Assembly (NCBI GenBank): GCA_947396885.1 | Contig: OX377205.1 | Span: forward strand, 72,636,969 to 72,700,968 | Direction: 5' to 3' | DNA length: 64,000 nt | Origin: Heligmosomoides polygyrus polygyrus | Taxonomy: Eukaryota > Nematoda > Chromadorea > Rhabditida > Heligmosomidae | Part shown: positions 11,085-22,039 of the stretch, one piece after another | Layout of the letters: the number at the start of each line of letters is the position of its first letter | How positions within the stretch are numbered: the stretch's first letter is position 1 | Program-made: the position numbers and the translations under genes | The notes under the pieces: generated by a model | Database searches by the model: none | The model's input: only the letters and a program-made list of their open reading frames with translations | What the model was told of the DNA's origin: nothing

Positions 11085-12075
11085 CGATGTTTAAATTTCT
11101 ATTTCTTACATCAGTATCAAACTGGGCCAGTCCGCCGTCAAGGCAGCCCGGCAAATCAACCATGTGTGGGGACGGAGTAGTGGGTGGAGGAAGAGGACCT
11201 TGCAACGGTGGTTCGAGTAATTTCGTTCTGGAGATTTCTTACCTTGAAGATGTACCTCAAAGCGGCAGACCTACAGCAATTCAGGACGACGACTTGAAGG
11301 CCTTCGTTGAAGCTAATCCATCGCAAACTGTCCGTGAGCTTGCGAGAGGCCTAGGAGTCAGTAAAGCTGCTGTTGCAGATAATTTGAATCGCCTTGGAAA
11401 GGTGAAAAAATTAAAAACTTTGGTGGCCCACAATTTCTGTTGTCGCCAGAAATTGTGGTGTTTCGAAATCCGTTCTTCTTTGCACCCCGGAATCAAAACG
11501 ACCCGCCGCTTTTGTATCGAGTCGTTACATATGATGGAAAGCGGGTTCCATACGAAAATGGAAGACCAGCAGGATATTGGGTTGATGTCGAGGAACCCCC
11601 AGGCACTTCCCAGAAAAAGACAATGGTAACAATGTGCTGGTCGGCGGCTGGCGCGGTTCACTACTTTCTGAAGCCGAACCATCACAGCAGAGTCCTACTG
11701 TGATGACGTAGACGAGGTTCCGAAAATTGTGTGAGCAGCAGCCGACACTGGTCAACAGAAGAGGTCATTCTTCCTCACGACAACGTCTGTCAACGCGTTT
11801 CGCAAATCACAGTGCGGAAATTAAACGAACCTGGAGTTGAAGTGCTGCCTCACTGGCTATACTCACCAGAACTTGCACCAACGGACCACCACCTTTCCAG
11901 AACATCCTCGGTGTTAGAACCCTCGCAAATCAGGACCGCGCAAAAACAACCTGTCAGTCTGTCACATCTCGACCACCTTTTTTTTTGCTGATGGAATTGC
12001 CTCCGGAAAAGTCAGCGTCGCGTTGCAAAAAGTGTGGTGACTCGAATGGTGCTTATTTCGACTGAATCCGGTGCG
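11085..12075 (+). pseudogene. mariner transposase, nearly full length but frameshifted
   Basis: The blocks run in order. The N-terminal helix-turn-helix region is in scrambled frames (11100-11230). The linker block PQSGRPTAIQDDD follows, then NPSQTVRELARGLGVSKAAV, LNRLGKVKKL, KKTMVTMCWSAAG, the LPHDNVC block and VLPHWLYSPELAPTDHH. Frame changes occur near 11230, 11440, 11630 and 11760. The usual first DE motif region (TCDEKW) is altered to TYDGKR, removing a catalytic acidic residue. The element is inactive and diverged from the other mariner copies in the window. Confidence 0.85.
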
Positions 12076-12301
12076 TATGGAGAAAGTTATGAGCGTTCAA
12101 AACGGACCAGTCAAAACCGCCAGAACTTCGGGGCACCTAATACCAGCCACAGCAAAATCAAGCACTGAAAGGTGAAATGACCAAGGCGCATGTCCACGCA
12201 ATCGGAAAGAATCTTATAGACCATCCTTAATACAGGATAAGGGATAGCGTTAATCCATTCCTCATTGGAATACGCCGTGAATTCTACTTGCATAAAATCT
12301 T

Positions 12302-12485
12302 GTTTAGCAATTTGGATGTGTATTTGGCCCATGCAACACTTCGGTGTGGTCAGCCAGTGAACAAGTCAGCGTTTTGCCTTCACAAACAAATTTTATACTA
12401 TCCCATCGACTCCTGAAAGGATGAAAGCCTTGCTTGGCCTGGGTGGACCTGAACCAAAACCGCTTTTCGCAACAGCCTATCCCTT
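12302..12485. repeat. diverged dispersed repeat, copy 1
   Basis: This segment aligns loosely with 13735-13890. Both contain a TATTTGGCC start, CCAGTGAACAAGTC or CCAATGAACAAGTC, and a GAAGCCTTG/AAAGCCTTG followed by a CTGAACC. The family is unknown and probably noncoding. Confidence 0.45.
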
Positions 12486-13734
12486 CAACCTCTGGCACTG
12501 CCCTGCACAGCTATAAAAAATTTGGCAAAATAGAAAAGAAAGGTATTAACTCGTTTTAGGGAGGAGATGGTGCTGGCCAACCTGGAGACCATTTGTAGAG
12601 GCGCTGGAAAACGTTGGGGTGTGCCCATACAGAACAATTTCAGAAGAACTGTGTTACTTTGTATTATGAGCGGCTAATCGTGGTGTAATTCAAAAAGAAA
12701 ACAGAATTTGGCTCTATATATTCTCATAGGTGTTGATGTGTGACGCGTTGCCACGGGCATTAGGAGAACAATGCCAAGAGTTGGTCGTCGTCATCACTGT
12801 TATATCAAGCGTAGCTTAACCGAAATACTTTGCAAGTCTTGCTTTTTGGTTGTTCTAAGCTTTTCCTGGGGATAGGTTTATCCTAGATCAGAACAAATGC
12901 AGCCGTGCAGAGTATTACGATACCGCGAAGCGGACTGTGAGGAGCCACCACCTGCAGGTCGCAACATTTGTGACGATTCGCAAAGACAACTGCAGCCACA
13001 TAACGTTGTACACGCGTCTAATTTTTAACTGTCAACTTTAAAGGATCTTAGTCATTTGGCCGAACCACGTGGCGGTTATAGAAATCCGGCATTCATAATT
13101 TTGACATATCCAGATGTGCCCGGGTCAAAATACGCAAAGGCGATCTATGCTGAATATAGAACGGTCCCTCTCGTGGTGCACTCCTCGACAGCTGTACCCA
13201 GCCTGGGCGACATGAAAAAACTGAGTTTTCAGTTTGTTTTTGCTTTTTAGTTTGGTGGGCCTCAGTATTCTGCCGAACTAATTAAGTCTAAAGGGACTAA
13301 GCGGAAACCTTCGACGACTAAGGTGAGTTAAGCGACAGGTGTCTTCCTTTCCTGTTTCTTTTTTAAACGGATTAGCCGAAAAATAAAAGTGAAGAATTGT
13401 TCGCAAAAACCTGGGATGTCTGGATTGTTACTTTCCTTCGAATGAACCATTCTTTGCAAGGAAATTATTCGTCACCACTTATGTCGCTTGCCACTTGAAG
13501 GGTGAACATCACTCTCACCAACCCCCTTCAACAAGTGGGGTCAGGTTCGTTAGTCTTGCTTAACTGCAAGTCTAGCACCACTACATACTGTTGCCGCCTC
13601 CCTCAGGTTAGCATGTAGACCTATGTGACCTATGTGTACACCAGATTAAGAGATCTAGGATTGATGTTGGGGTTATTCAATCCCTTCTCGGAGTGCGCCT
13701 CGCATTTTACATCTGCTGCATATCGTGGAGATGA
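12486..13734. other. no gene recognised
   Basis: Only short open frames and no familiar repeat. A frame at 13056-13250 has no supporting splice or homology signal that I can see. Confidence 0.4.
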
Positions 13735-13890
13735 TGTAAATGCGTATTTGGCCTAAACTATGAATTGCAGTGGTGAGCCAATGAACAAGTCGGTGGTTAT
13801 CCTTCCCAGAGAAGGTTGATACCAATTAACCGACCCTGCCTGGAAAGAAGCCTTGGCTAGACTGGACGAGAGATCTGAACCAAGATCCTG
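13735..13890. repeat. diverged dispersed repeat, copy 2
   Basis: Second copy of the repeat at 12302-12485, in the same orientation and about 1.4 kb away, with many substitutions. Confidence 0.45.
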
Positions 13891-14097
13891 GAATTGGGTC
13901 CACTCGACAGCTGGCGCCTCCTCTAACTGCACTACCAGGCGCCCAGACAGAGATAAAGGAATAGCAATCTGTGTCAAACCTCCTTCTCTCTTTCAGTACA
14001 TTCCACGTCCGACTCTCAATGAATTTTTGGTGTACTTGACGTTTTAGTGGAGATGTTGTTTCTTCAGCGTAGCCAAGACTGATATTCCAAGTCCTTA

Positions 14098-14145
14098 TTT
14101 TGGCTTAAACTTCGGCGTTGTCGCTTTCATCAGAGTCTGGAAAAG
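14098..14145 (-). ncRNA. hammerhead-like motif, degenerate (left arm)
   Basis: Read on the minus strand: GACT, then CTGATGA, a GCG-ACAA-CGC hairpin, GAAG in place of GAAAC, and AAGCC. The CTGATGA block is exactly the hammerhead consensus, but the GAAAC/GTC side is mutated. Confidence 0.35.
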
Positions 14146-15029
14146 TCGAAAACACTTGAGAAACTGCCCTCCCAGAAGCCACTCACTTTTGCCGAAACCC
14201 GTCCAAAGGCTATGAAACCACGAAAACGACGCTATAACAAGTCGAAAATAAAAAAGCTAACCTTATTTTTGTTAGATGTGGGGTCGGACCCAGGAGGCGG
14301 CGCAGTATGTCGCCCTCCGTGGGCTTTGTCCTCTGAGTGATGACCCGGTAAGTTCCTACGGAGGGAGGCCCCAAGGGCTCTAAGCTCATTCATCCATCTT
14401 TCGTACTGCTAGGGTGACGGTGACCCTTCTGTCCACATCTAACTTGGGAAGGGTTTCGACATCCATGGAACCTCAAGTTGAGAACACGATCATTAGAAAG
14501 AGCTCGGAATGCTGATTACGAATATGGGTGGCAAATTTGCTAAGTGAAATTCCTGAGCAAGTTAAGGCCTGCCGAAATCGGGGGGCCTCACCACAGGTGC
14601 GACACACCTGGCGCGAGAGTGGTGAGTCATCAAAGCTCCGTAAGAACGCCGCCCGGCTACGGCGGTGGTGCAGGGGTAGTGCTCCTGCTCGACAGGGGCG
14701 GCGTCATTGGTTAGGTTGCCGTTGCCGCCCGTCCTTCTGCAAATCATAATTTATCTTCGAAATGACCTTTTATTATGAATTATGACGCGTGTCTAATTAA
14801 CTGGGAAGACTACCATACACGTTTATAAAAATGCTTGATGGCAGAAAACTGCTATGGTGACATTTTTATTTACTATTTTGCAGAAATGGAGTCCAAGTCA
14901 TATATTGAACAACTGAAGGTGTTTCTAACAACTTGGCGTGATGGAACAAAGCAAAAAATGTGCGAATAGTCTTACTGATTCACTGTTGTGGGCATCTTTG
15001 GAGGCTGCCAAATCACTGTGCGCCCGGAC

Positions 15030-15210
15030 TGCATCGCTGATTTAACCTCTCGACGATTTTTTCTTCGGATCGATGGAATGCGTTATGAAAAGAATTGGGT
15101 CCTTTGCCATGGCAAATAGCGTGGAGTTCAACATGACCCAGAGAGGCGACCTTCTGAAGGTTCTATCGCAGATTGCCCGCATGTTTTGCGCCCCTAGTTT
15201 CCAGACTTTT
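15030..15210 (+). pseudogene. possible Tc1/mariner-superfamily transposase C-terminal scrap
   Basis: In the loop between the foldback arms, shifting frames give LTSRRFF and LDDFFFGSMECVMK, reminiscent of the LTPxDFFLWGxxK block that holds the last catalytic Asp. The match is short and broken, so this is tentative. It might be the autonomous ancestor of the foldback element. Confidence 0.3.
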
Positions 15211-16147
15211 GAAATACTCATGGCATAAGGCAGGTTACATTGATGATCACCCAGGTGTGTTTTTCACTCCTGGTTGATATTTGTTTGATCTTACTACAAT
15301 TGACTGTTTTGTTGCTGGTTGTAGAGAGGCTGCATGTATAAGATGTGCAGAGTGAGAGCAAGATGTCCGCTTCACAAATTTTTTTGCTCTGTTCCACGAA
15401 TGCCAAGGTTGTTAAAAACACCTCCAGTTGTTCAATATATGATTTGGACTCTATTTCTGCAAAATAGTAAATAAAAATGTCACCAGAGCAGTTTTTTGCC
15501 ATCAAGCATTTTTATAAACGTGTATGGTAGTCTTCCCGGCTATTTAATCAGACACGCGTCATAATTCATAATAAAAGGTCATTTCGAAGAAAAATTATGA
15601 TTCGCAAAAGTACGGCGGCAACGGAATGCAAACCAACGACGCCGCACTCGTCGAGCAGGAGCACTACCCCTGCTCCACCGCCGCAGCCGGGCGTCCTTCT
15701 CACGGAGCGCCCCCGATTTCGGCAGGTCTTAACTAGCTCAGGAGTTTCATTCTGCAATTTTGCCACCAATATTCGTAATCAGCATTCCGAGCTCTTTCTA
15801 ATGATCCTGGTCTCCATGGGAGGTCGAAACCCTTCACAAGTTAAATGTGGACAGAAGGGTCCACCGTCATGTTAACAGGGCGAAAGATGGGTGAATGAGC
15901 TTAGAGCCCTTGGGACCTCCCTCCGTAGAAACTTACCGGGTTATCACTCAGAGGCCAAAGCCCACGGAAGGCGACATACTGCGCCGGCTCCTGGGTCTGA
16001 CTCCACAGCTATCAAAGATAAGGTTAGCTTTGTATTCGACTTGTTATAGTCGTCGTTTTCGTGGTTTCTTAACCTTTTGTACGGATTTCTGCAGAACGAA
16101 GTGGCATTTGGGAGGGCAGTTTCTCAAGTGGCTTCGACTTTTAGAGA

Positions 16148-16181
16148 CTGTGAAAAAGGGGACAACGCCGAAACGTAAGCC
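16148..16181 (+). ncRNA. hammerhead-like motif, degenerate (right arm)
   Basis: The order CTGTGAA, a GGGG-ACAA-CGCC hairpin, GAAAC, GTA and AGCC is kept, but the first block and the cleavage triplet (GTA for GTC) have changed. Confidence 0.35.
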
Positions 16182-16225
16182 GAAATAAAGAGTTGTATCA
16201 ATTCCGGCTGCGCTGAAAAAACTGC

Positions 16226-16488
16226 TCGTCTATTACATCCTATGTTGCCTGATCTTTTGGTTGAAAGCATCAATGTCGAGCCTACTGTAAATACCTCTTT
16301 AAGTTTCCAATTCCTCGCAGAAAAGAAAAAATCCAGGAGCTGGCCTGATTTGGAACAATTTCCAGCGTTCCTGCTTGCCTCAGTATGCCCAAACTCCTTT
16401 TGGGAATTTGTAGAGCATCGATAGTCCTGCAACATAACAGATCACCGTAGAAGGTATTACGAATCTCTCCTAATCAGGAAGGGCAACC
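16226..16488. other. no gene recognised
   Basis: Short overlapping frames on both strands; nothing familiar. Confidence 0.4.
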
Positions 16489-16492
16489 TGGA

Positions 16493-16536
16493 GCCGGATT
16501 CATCAAAGTTACTGCAGTAACTTTGATGAATCCGGC
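16493..16536. repeat. 44-bp perfect palindrome (minimal MITE)
   Basis: Two 22-bp halves meet at 16514/16515 with no loop. The outer half, CCGGATTCATCAA, is also the terminal repeat of the 181-bp MITE at 30512-30692. This looks like an internally deleted copy consisting of the two ends only. CCTGGA occurs on both sides and may be a target duplication. Confidence 0.75.
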
Positions 16537-16965
16537 CCCTGGATGTGGATGATTACTCCAGTTTACTAATTCTTCCTTACGTCAACCAGTGATGCCTTCT
16601 GAATAAGTTTAGTGGAGGAAATCAAAAAAATCAATCAAAAATGAACCGAAAAATGTGCTCCCCCAGGCCAGACCTACTGTTACATTATCTGATTCTCAGA
16701 AGCGTCTGCTAGCACCACGAGACAATCGGGAGATGGGATTTGTGCCAAGGTTGACGAGTGCAGTGCTTAACTATTAACTGTTGCGGAGCCTGCGACTCCA
16801 CTCCAGGATCCGTGTTCAGCTCAAGTACCCGGAGCTGGTGACCCACGAACCACTAAAAATGCTCATAGGAAATCTCGCAGCTGCGATTCATCAAAACACC
16901 TGTTCATGTGGACCGCTTTTTTGCATATCTACAAATAAAGCGAGCTGAGGTGTGAACGAACAGAA

Positions 16966-17314
16966 ATGGAAGCCGCTGCGCCGTGTTCTCCAAAGGGAAG
17001 TGCCTCCTTTCTGTACGTGAGCAGCAGTTCTTGAAAATGTAGCAGCTGGTGCGCGCCATAAAAATACGTCTTAATTGTTTTGTTATTCCAAAAACATAAT
17101 ACGTTATTGGACAATCTCTGTTGTTGCGCTGCGAAAAAAGTTAACAAATGTCTCATGCAGGAGCGTTCTGCGAAGGAAAAAGGCTCATCAACGAAAATGT
17201 CAAGCAGATCCAAGGTAAGCCTTTTGGGCAAGGTAACTAGTCGGCTCTTCATTCGTCTAATGAAAGTGCTTTTAGACCAAAAAAAGTTTGGGAGCGAGAA
17301 GTAAACCTGAAGAG
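16966..17314 (+). CDS. candidate multi-exon gene (unsupported family)
   Basis: Consensus-like splice sites line up: an ATG at 16966, a donor GTACGTGAG at 17013, an acceptor CATGCAG ending 17159, a donor AAG/GTAAGC at 17214/17215, an acceptor GCTTTTAG ending 17275 (61-nt intron) and a donor GAG/GTGAGA at 17314/17315. The joined exons stay open in the ATG frame (MEAAAPCSPKGSASF then LSVLRRKKAHQRKC), and a second frame is also open, so the frame is uncertain. A further acceptor (TTCGCAG) at about 17391 coincides with the edge of the inverted-repeat transposon at 17391-18154, which may have broken the gene. No family recognised; could be chance. Confidence 0.3.
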
Positions 17315-17390
17315 GTGAGAAGCGATTTCGCGTCTGGAGATGGAGGGACCAACTATGGCTCCGCAACCAGTGATTATTGCCTCCATTTCG

Positions 17391-18154
17391 CAGTTGTGCT
17401 CGAATCCATTCGATCTTGAATATCCGAATGCAAATAATCAAAAATTGCGTTTTTCGAAAAATCGAATATTCAGACAAACCGTTTTTTCGAATGTCTTCTA
17501 ATTCGGATATTGTGCAATCCCTGTCGGGGGGGGGGGGGGGGGGGGGGGAGCCAGTCCAGTATGAATTGTTAACGATAGCTACGCATCTGTACTTACAACA
17601 TGCAATACAATATATGAATGCCTTAACTTACCTGATCCCCTCCCTTGAAAATGTCCGAGCGTTACGCTGAAACATTGAAAAACTTTTAATATGGGACTAT
17701 GCACGGTTCAGGGAGGGGAGGGCACTATGCACAGCAGCACGGTTGTTGTCCAAAACTCTATTTGCTTTGGAAAGAAATCACAAACCGCTATGCACTAATT
17801 GATTAAGGTAATAACATTGCTTTAACGTGTTTTCGTGGTTTCATAGTATTGTAATTGTTGCAGGTTTCTGTTCAATTTGCTGTGTTGTTTTCATTACTCC
17901 CTCTCCCCGACTAGGAAAGCAATTTTGAAAGCTGATTTTGGTATTGGAAGGATAGAAATGGATAATGTAAGCATATTTATACATATATATTTATATGTTG
18001 TGGTGCATGTTGCATTTCTTTAGAACTTGAAATGGACTGCCCCCTCCCCCCCCCCCCCCCCCGACAAGGATTGCACCGTCTTCTAATTCGGGTATTCGAG
18101 ATTTTCGTATTCGAAACCTATCGAACATTCGTAAAAATTTCGAGAGCACAACTG
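17391..18154. mobile_element. inverted-repeat DNA element with G/C homopolymer tracts
   Basis: CAGTTGTGCTC at 17391 is mirrored by GAGCACAACTG ending at 18154. Inside, TCTTCTAATTCGG, a TTGCAATCC/GGATTGCA block and a GTCGGGGG/CCCCCGAC block are also mirrored. The arms are about 160 and 110 bp. Each arm carries a homopolymer: 23 G at 17526-17548 and 17 C at 18046-18062. No transposase is encoded. Ends beginning CAG and ending CTG suggest hAT, but an 8-bp target duplication was not seen. Confidence 0.65.
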
Positions 18155-19344
18155 CACTCCATCCATGCCCAACGTTTGTGAAGCCTAATCATGGTTCGAG
18201 AACAGATTCCATCAGTTCAGGTTTGTTACTATGGAGCGCTTGTTGCAGACTCACCTTTTGACAAAATCATATGTATATGTCTATCCTATGTATACCTGAT
18301 CCACATCACACCAGCCCTGAGTTAAAGCTCAGCTATGCAATCTCCACTGAGCAAGCCGATCCCATTAGAAATTCTGCTCGCCTGCAACCAAAAACCTGAA
18401 TTACCTCGCATGCAATGTTTCAAAAGTCTGTTTCAAAGGTTCAATGAAAGACAAGAATTCTTCGACGATTGAAGTGCACTCGTTTCGGCCTTTCATTTCT
18501 ATTCTGCGCTCCAGAATCCACAAAACTTCGAGGGCGATTCTTTATACAGATCTCATTTCCTGCGTTTTTTCTCTTTCCACTATTCCTTACGTGTTATCTG
18601 CTCACTAAATGAGCACTTGTGGCGTTGAACTAATGGTAATGGTAAGTCTTCGCCTTCGCATCAGCCGTTGAATGTGGTCCTGTATATTGTTAGCCTTCAA
18701 ACTTTTCGAAGTTCCGAACTCCCTTCAGACTTTCGAAAAGGTTATTTTTGCCGAAAACCTCATTGACAATGAAACAGCAATAACATAGTCCCATTTATAG
18801 AATGCCAGCCTGACACAGGAGATTTAGACCAGTAATGATTGTACTGTTGCTTAACAATTTTCCCATCTTGAGCAAACTAACCGTAGGACAACAATGGCGT
18901 GCTGGCCGAAGTCTCCTTTTTCATGGGATCTGGTGAGCCAACTCGACGAGAAACGTATCCCCTACGGACCTTATAAAGTGGGGAGGAACTCTTAAACCAT
19001 ATTATGCGATACCATTAAATTCATCCAGATTTTTCACGAACAAGGCTAGAATGGTAAGAAGAAATGGAGCAAGAGAAAGCAATTGGTCAGCAACTAACGG
19101 AGAAGGTTAACGAGGTGGCCGTGGGCATTTTCAAAGCGACCTGTTCAGTATTGCATGGTGTTGTCTTCGAAGCACCACAGTGGTTTCCAAATTTCCTGCC
19201 GACATCTGAGTAGGTCAAAAATTGCAAAAATCTGTAATACTTTTGTGCGAGCTGATAACGCTTTGAACACCTTTATCGTTTCAGCCACGTTGAAGCATAG
19301 CGCGGAGGGGCTGAATCACACTGCGGCAGCGGAGGCCGCAGTGG
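18155..19344. other. no gene recognised
   Basis: No coding family or repeat identified. AGTTCAG near 18222, followed by a short open frame with VCYYGALVADSPFDKI, resembles an acceptor and exon but has no further support. Confidence 0.35.
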
Positions 19345-19378
19345 GGGGTTGTGCACTATACCTTTGTCCTTGGGAAAA

Positions 19379-19555
19379 ATTTCGAATTTCGAATGGTCGA
19401 ATAATATTCGATTTTCAAAACTTCGAATTTCGAATGATCAAATAATATTCGATTTTCAAAACTTCGAATTTCGAATAATCGAATAACATTCGATTTTCAA
19501 AATTTCGAATTTCGAATAATCGAATTTCGAATTGTCGAATATTCGAATAATCAAA
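19379..19555. repeat. TTCGAA satellite block, left end of copy 1
   Basis: Repeated units combine TTTCGAATTTCGAAT, a short GATCGAATAA and TATTCGATTTTCAAAA. The units are themselves near-palindromic, so single strands could form cruciforms. Confidence 0.8.
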
Positions 19556-20835
19556 TGAACACCTTACTTATTGTGGTCACCCAATGAATAACATTTACTT
19601 ATTTTTTATTACCCACTGTAAACTGCGTTCGACAGAGCGGCATATAGAAGGCTTTAGATTGTCATTGCTCTTGTACCAGTTGGTAATGCGAAAAAGATCG
19701 GTAATTATCAACTGTGATATATCGATTTCTATCAATGGATCTCCTGTCCCGTGACCGACATACTCCACTACTCTTACGTTAAATCGGGGCTAATCGAGTG
19801 GAGTGTGGCGAGTTCAGCGAGTGAGAAGCGCTACTGAGGCTGAGGGCGACGAGCGAGGCGAGGGCGAGCTGAGGACCGAACCGAGGCTGTAGAAGTGGGA
19901 GTTCAGGCTCAGAGGCCGTTGTTCAAGCGCTGCGAAGGCTGCTCCATCCATTTCCTTCACGAGACCAAAGGGCGGTGACAAAGGTATAATGGCAATGAAG
20001 CACCCTTTGCTTCCCTTAAAATTGTGTGCACTGAGAAGAGAGAAGCACCCTGGATAGGCAGAGCTAGATTGTTATAGATCTTGCTCCATAGGTTACTGTC
20101 TTTCCTTAGGGTATGCCGAAGCTTCTACATGGTAAAAAGAAAGGCAGCATGGAAAAAGAAGTAACACAAAGGCGATCTTGAGCAGAAGAGGCACATTGGA
20201 GGCTCATGAGTGGCATTCAGTCTGCGTTCTGGCTCTGTTGAAGAGCTTCGCTTCACTTATAAGCAAACGGACCCGAAGTCCATGGTTGGACTCTAATCTG
20301 GTATGACACTACGACTTGGACAGTGTTATAGCGAAAACGTGGATGGCTCGCTTTCATAGGAAGCGGAGTATGACTGGCTCTTTTACTCCATAGCCATTGC
20401 TCTTCCTCTCTTCTTCTTTAACGTCTTTGCTGGCCGAGGGCAGGAGGTTCCCAGGCTCCAAAAAGTGCTACCTCCCTAATCGTAATCTTTAATCGTTCCG
20501 TCGTTGTACTTGGGGTAGAAATACAAAACGGAGATTCTCCCGTAGTACCGAAGGCAAAGACGTCATTGAACAGCCATAACCAGATTCACTTGCTATCCAC
20601 GTGACTGGCCGTAGGGCACTCAACGGCCGTCCGCAAGGAAGCAGGGACGCAGTGGAGGTCCGCGCTTGCCTGCGCTTACCTCTCGTCGACTCACAAGGGA
20701 AGGGTCTGAAACGTATGTCTGAACGGGGGGAGCGAGTCATATAGGGAGAATCTCCACCCCTCAATTAGTATAAAAATGTGTTTATTTTATGCCAACTAAA
20801 AACCAAAGGAGTAGGGGTCGTTTTAGTTACAATGT

Positions 20836-20990
20836 AATCGGCGCCTCATGAGTTCGGCGGTGTTGTATGCCTGCGATGCCTCTGCCGCAAGCGAGTCGCA
20901 GCACAGTGAACAGAGACGTTGCTTCATGCGAGGGAGATCGAGGGTTCAATTCTCTTGCGCTGCTGCACTTTTGCATTTCAACTGATTATT
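20836..20990 (+). repeat. tRNA-derived SINE-like segment
   Basis: Positions 20898-20967 make a 70-nt tRNA-like fold: acceptor GCAGCA pairs with TGCTGC, followed by a lone A, and the T arm holds the B box GGTTCAATTC (20943-20952). The sequence after it, TTTTGCATTTCA, is shared with the inverted copy at 25683-25815. The D arm is poor, so a working tRNA is unlikely. Confidence 0.55.
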
Positions 20991-21332
20991 GAGATTCGAT
21001 GGATTCTGACGTCTATACCATTTCAGAGGTTTTCTACTAATTTTTTCAGCTGCATGCTGTGGTATTCAACATAATGATGTATAAACGTTCAACATCAGTG
21101 ATACGCAGGCACAACGTGCATGAAGAAGAAGTACTGGTCACAATACGGATGGCGTATAGAGGCTACAGGCTCCTCACAGTGTTTCCATAGATGGACCGAT
21201 GACCCAGAGAAAAACCAAACTGCTCGGTGTTCAAATGAAAAACGAGGTCTGTGGATCCCGCAAACTGACGTTAACGGACATCGATAAACTCTTTCCCTCA
21301 TGTCTGCCTGTCACCTGGAAATCAGAGGTCCG

Positions 21333-21351
21333 CTGAAGGTTTTCTAGAACC
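21333..21351 (+). repeat. target-site duplication, left copy, of RTE-B
   Basis: CTGAAGGTTTTCTAGAACC is identical to 24985-25003. It directly precedes the LINE tail, which reads TTC on this strand. Two further copies arise from the tandem triplication. Confidence 0.9.
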
Positions 21352-21352
21352 G

Positions 21353-21452
21353 TTCTTCTTCTTCTTCTTCTTCTTCTTCTTCTTCTTCTTCTTCTTCTTC
21401 TTCTTCTTCTTCTTCTTCTTCTTCTTCTTCTTCTTCTTCTTCTTCTTCTTCT
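21353..21452. repeat. (TTC)n microsatellite, LINE tail
   Basis: About 33 TTC units form the 3' tail of RTE-B read on the plus strand. Shorter versions lie at about 21653-21700 and 21907-21972 in the tandem copies. Confidence 0.95.
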
Positions 21453-22039
21453 CCTGAGCGTTTAGGACCGCGCAGTCGCAAGGTCCGCTGATCTCTGGAT
21501 CTGTCGCCACCTCATTCTATCAAGTGATGACGTCCTTCCATCTTTTCTGACGGATCCCGCAAACTGACGTTAACGGACATCGATAAACTCTTTCCCTCAT
21601 GTCTGCCTGTCACCTGGAAATCAGAGGTCCGCTGAAGGTTTTCTAGAACCGTTCTTCTTCTTCTTCTTCTTCTTCTTCTTCTTCTTCTTCTTCTTCTTCT
21701 TTTTCTCCTAAGCGTTTAGGACCGCGCAGTCGCAAGGTCCGCTGATCTCTGGATCTGTCGCCACCTCATTCTATCAAGTGATGACGTCCTTCCATCTTTT
21801 CTGACGGATCCCGCAAACTGACGTTAACGGACATCAATAAACTCTTTCCCTCATGTCTGCCTGTCACCTGGAAATCAGAGGTCCGCTGAAGGTTTTCTAG
21901 AACCGTTCTTCTTCTTCTTCTTCTTCTTCTTCTTCTTCTTCTTCTTCTTCTTCTTTTTCTTCTTCTTCTTCTCCTGAGCGTTTAGGACCGCGCAGTCGCA
22001 AGGTCCGCTGATCTCTGGATCTGTCGCCACCTCATTCTA

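Larger units (their letters stand above)
14058..16225. mobile_element. foldback element with arms of about 0.9 kb
   Basis: The left arm (14058-14967) is the inverted complement of the right arm (15367-16225), with about 400 bp between them. Shared landmarks include the GGCCTCACC/CTCAGGAGTTTCA region, a TCATTCACCCATCTTTCG-like block and the stretch around the hammerhead-like motif at the outer ends. The arms differ by scattered substitutions and small indels. The inner part of the right arm, read on the minus strand, encodes a peptide with IESKSYIEQLEVFL; the family is unknown. Roughly 200 bp of the right-arm outer end recurs at 62665-62865. Confidence 0.8.

Noticed and set aside
21322..21510. 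Poly-lysine open frame.
   Set aside because: Translation of the GAA strand of the TTC microsatellite tail of the LINE.
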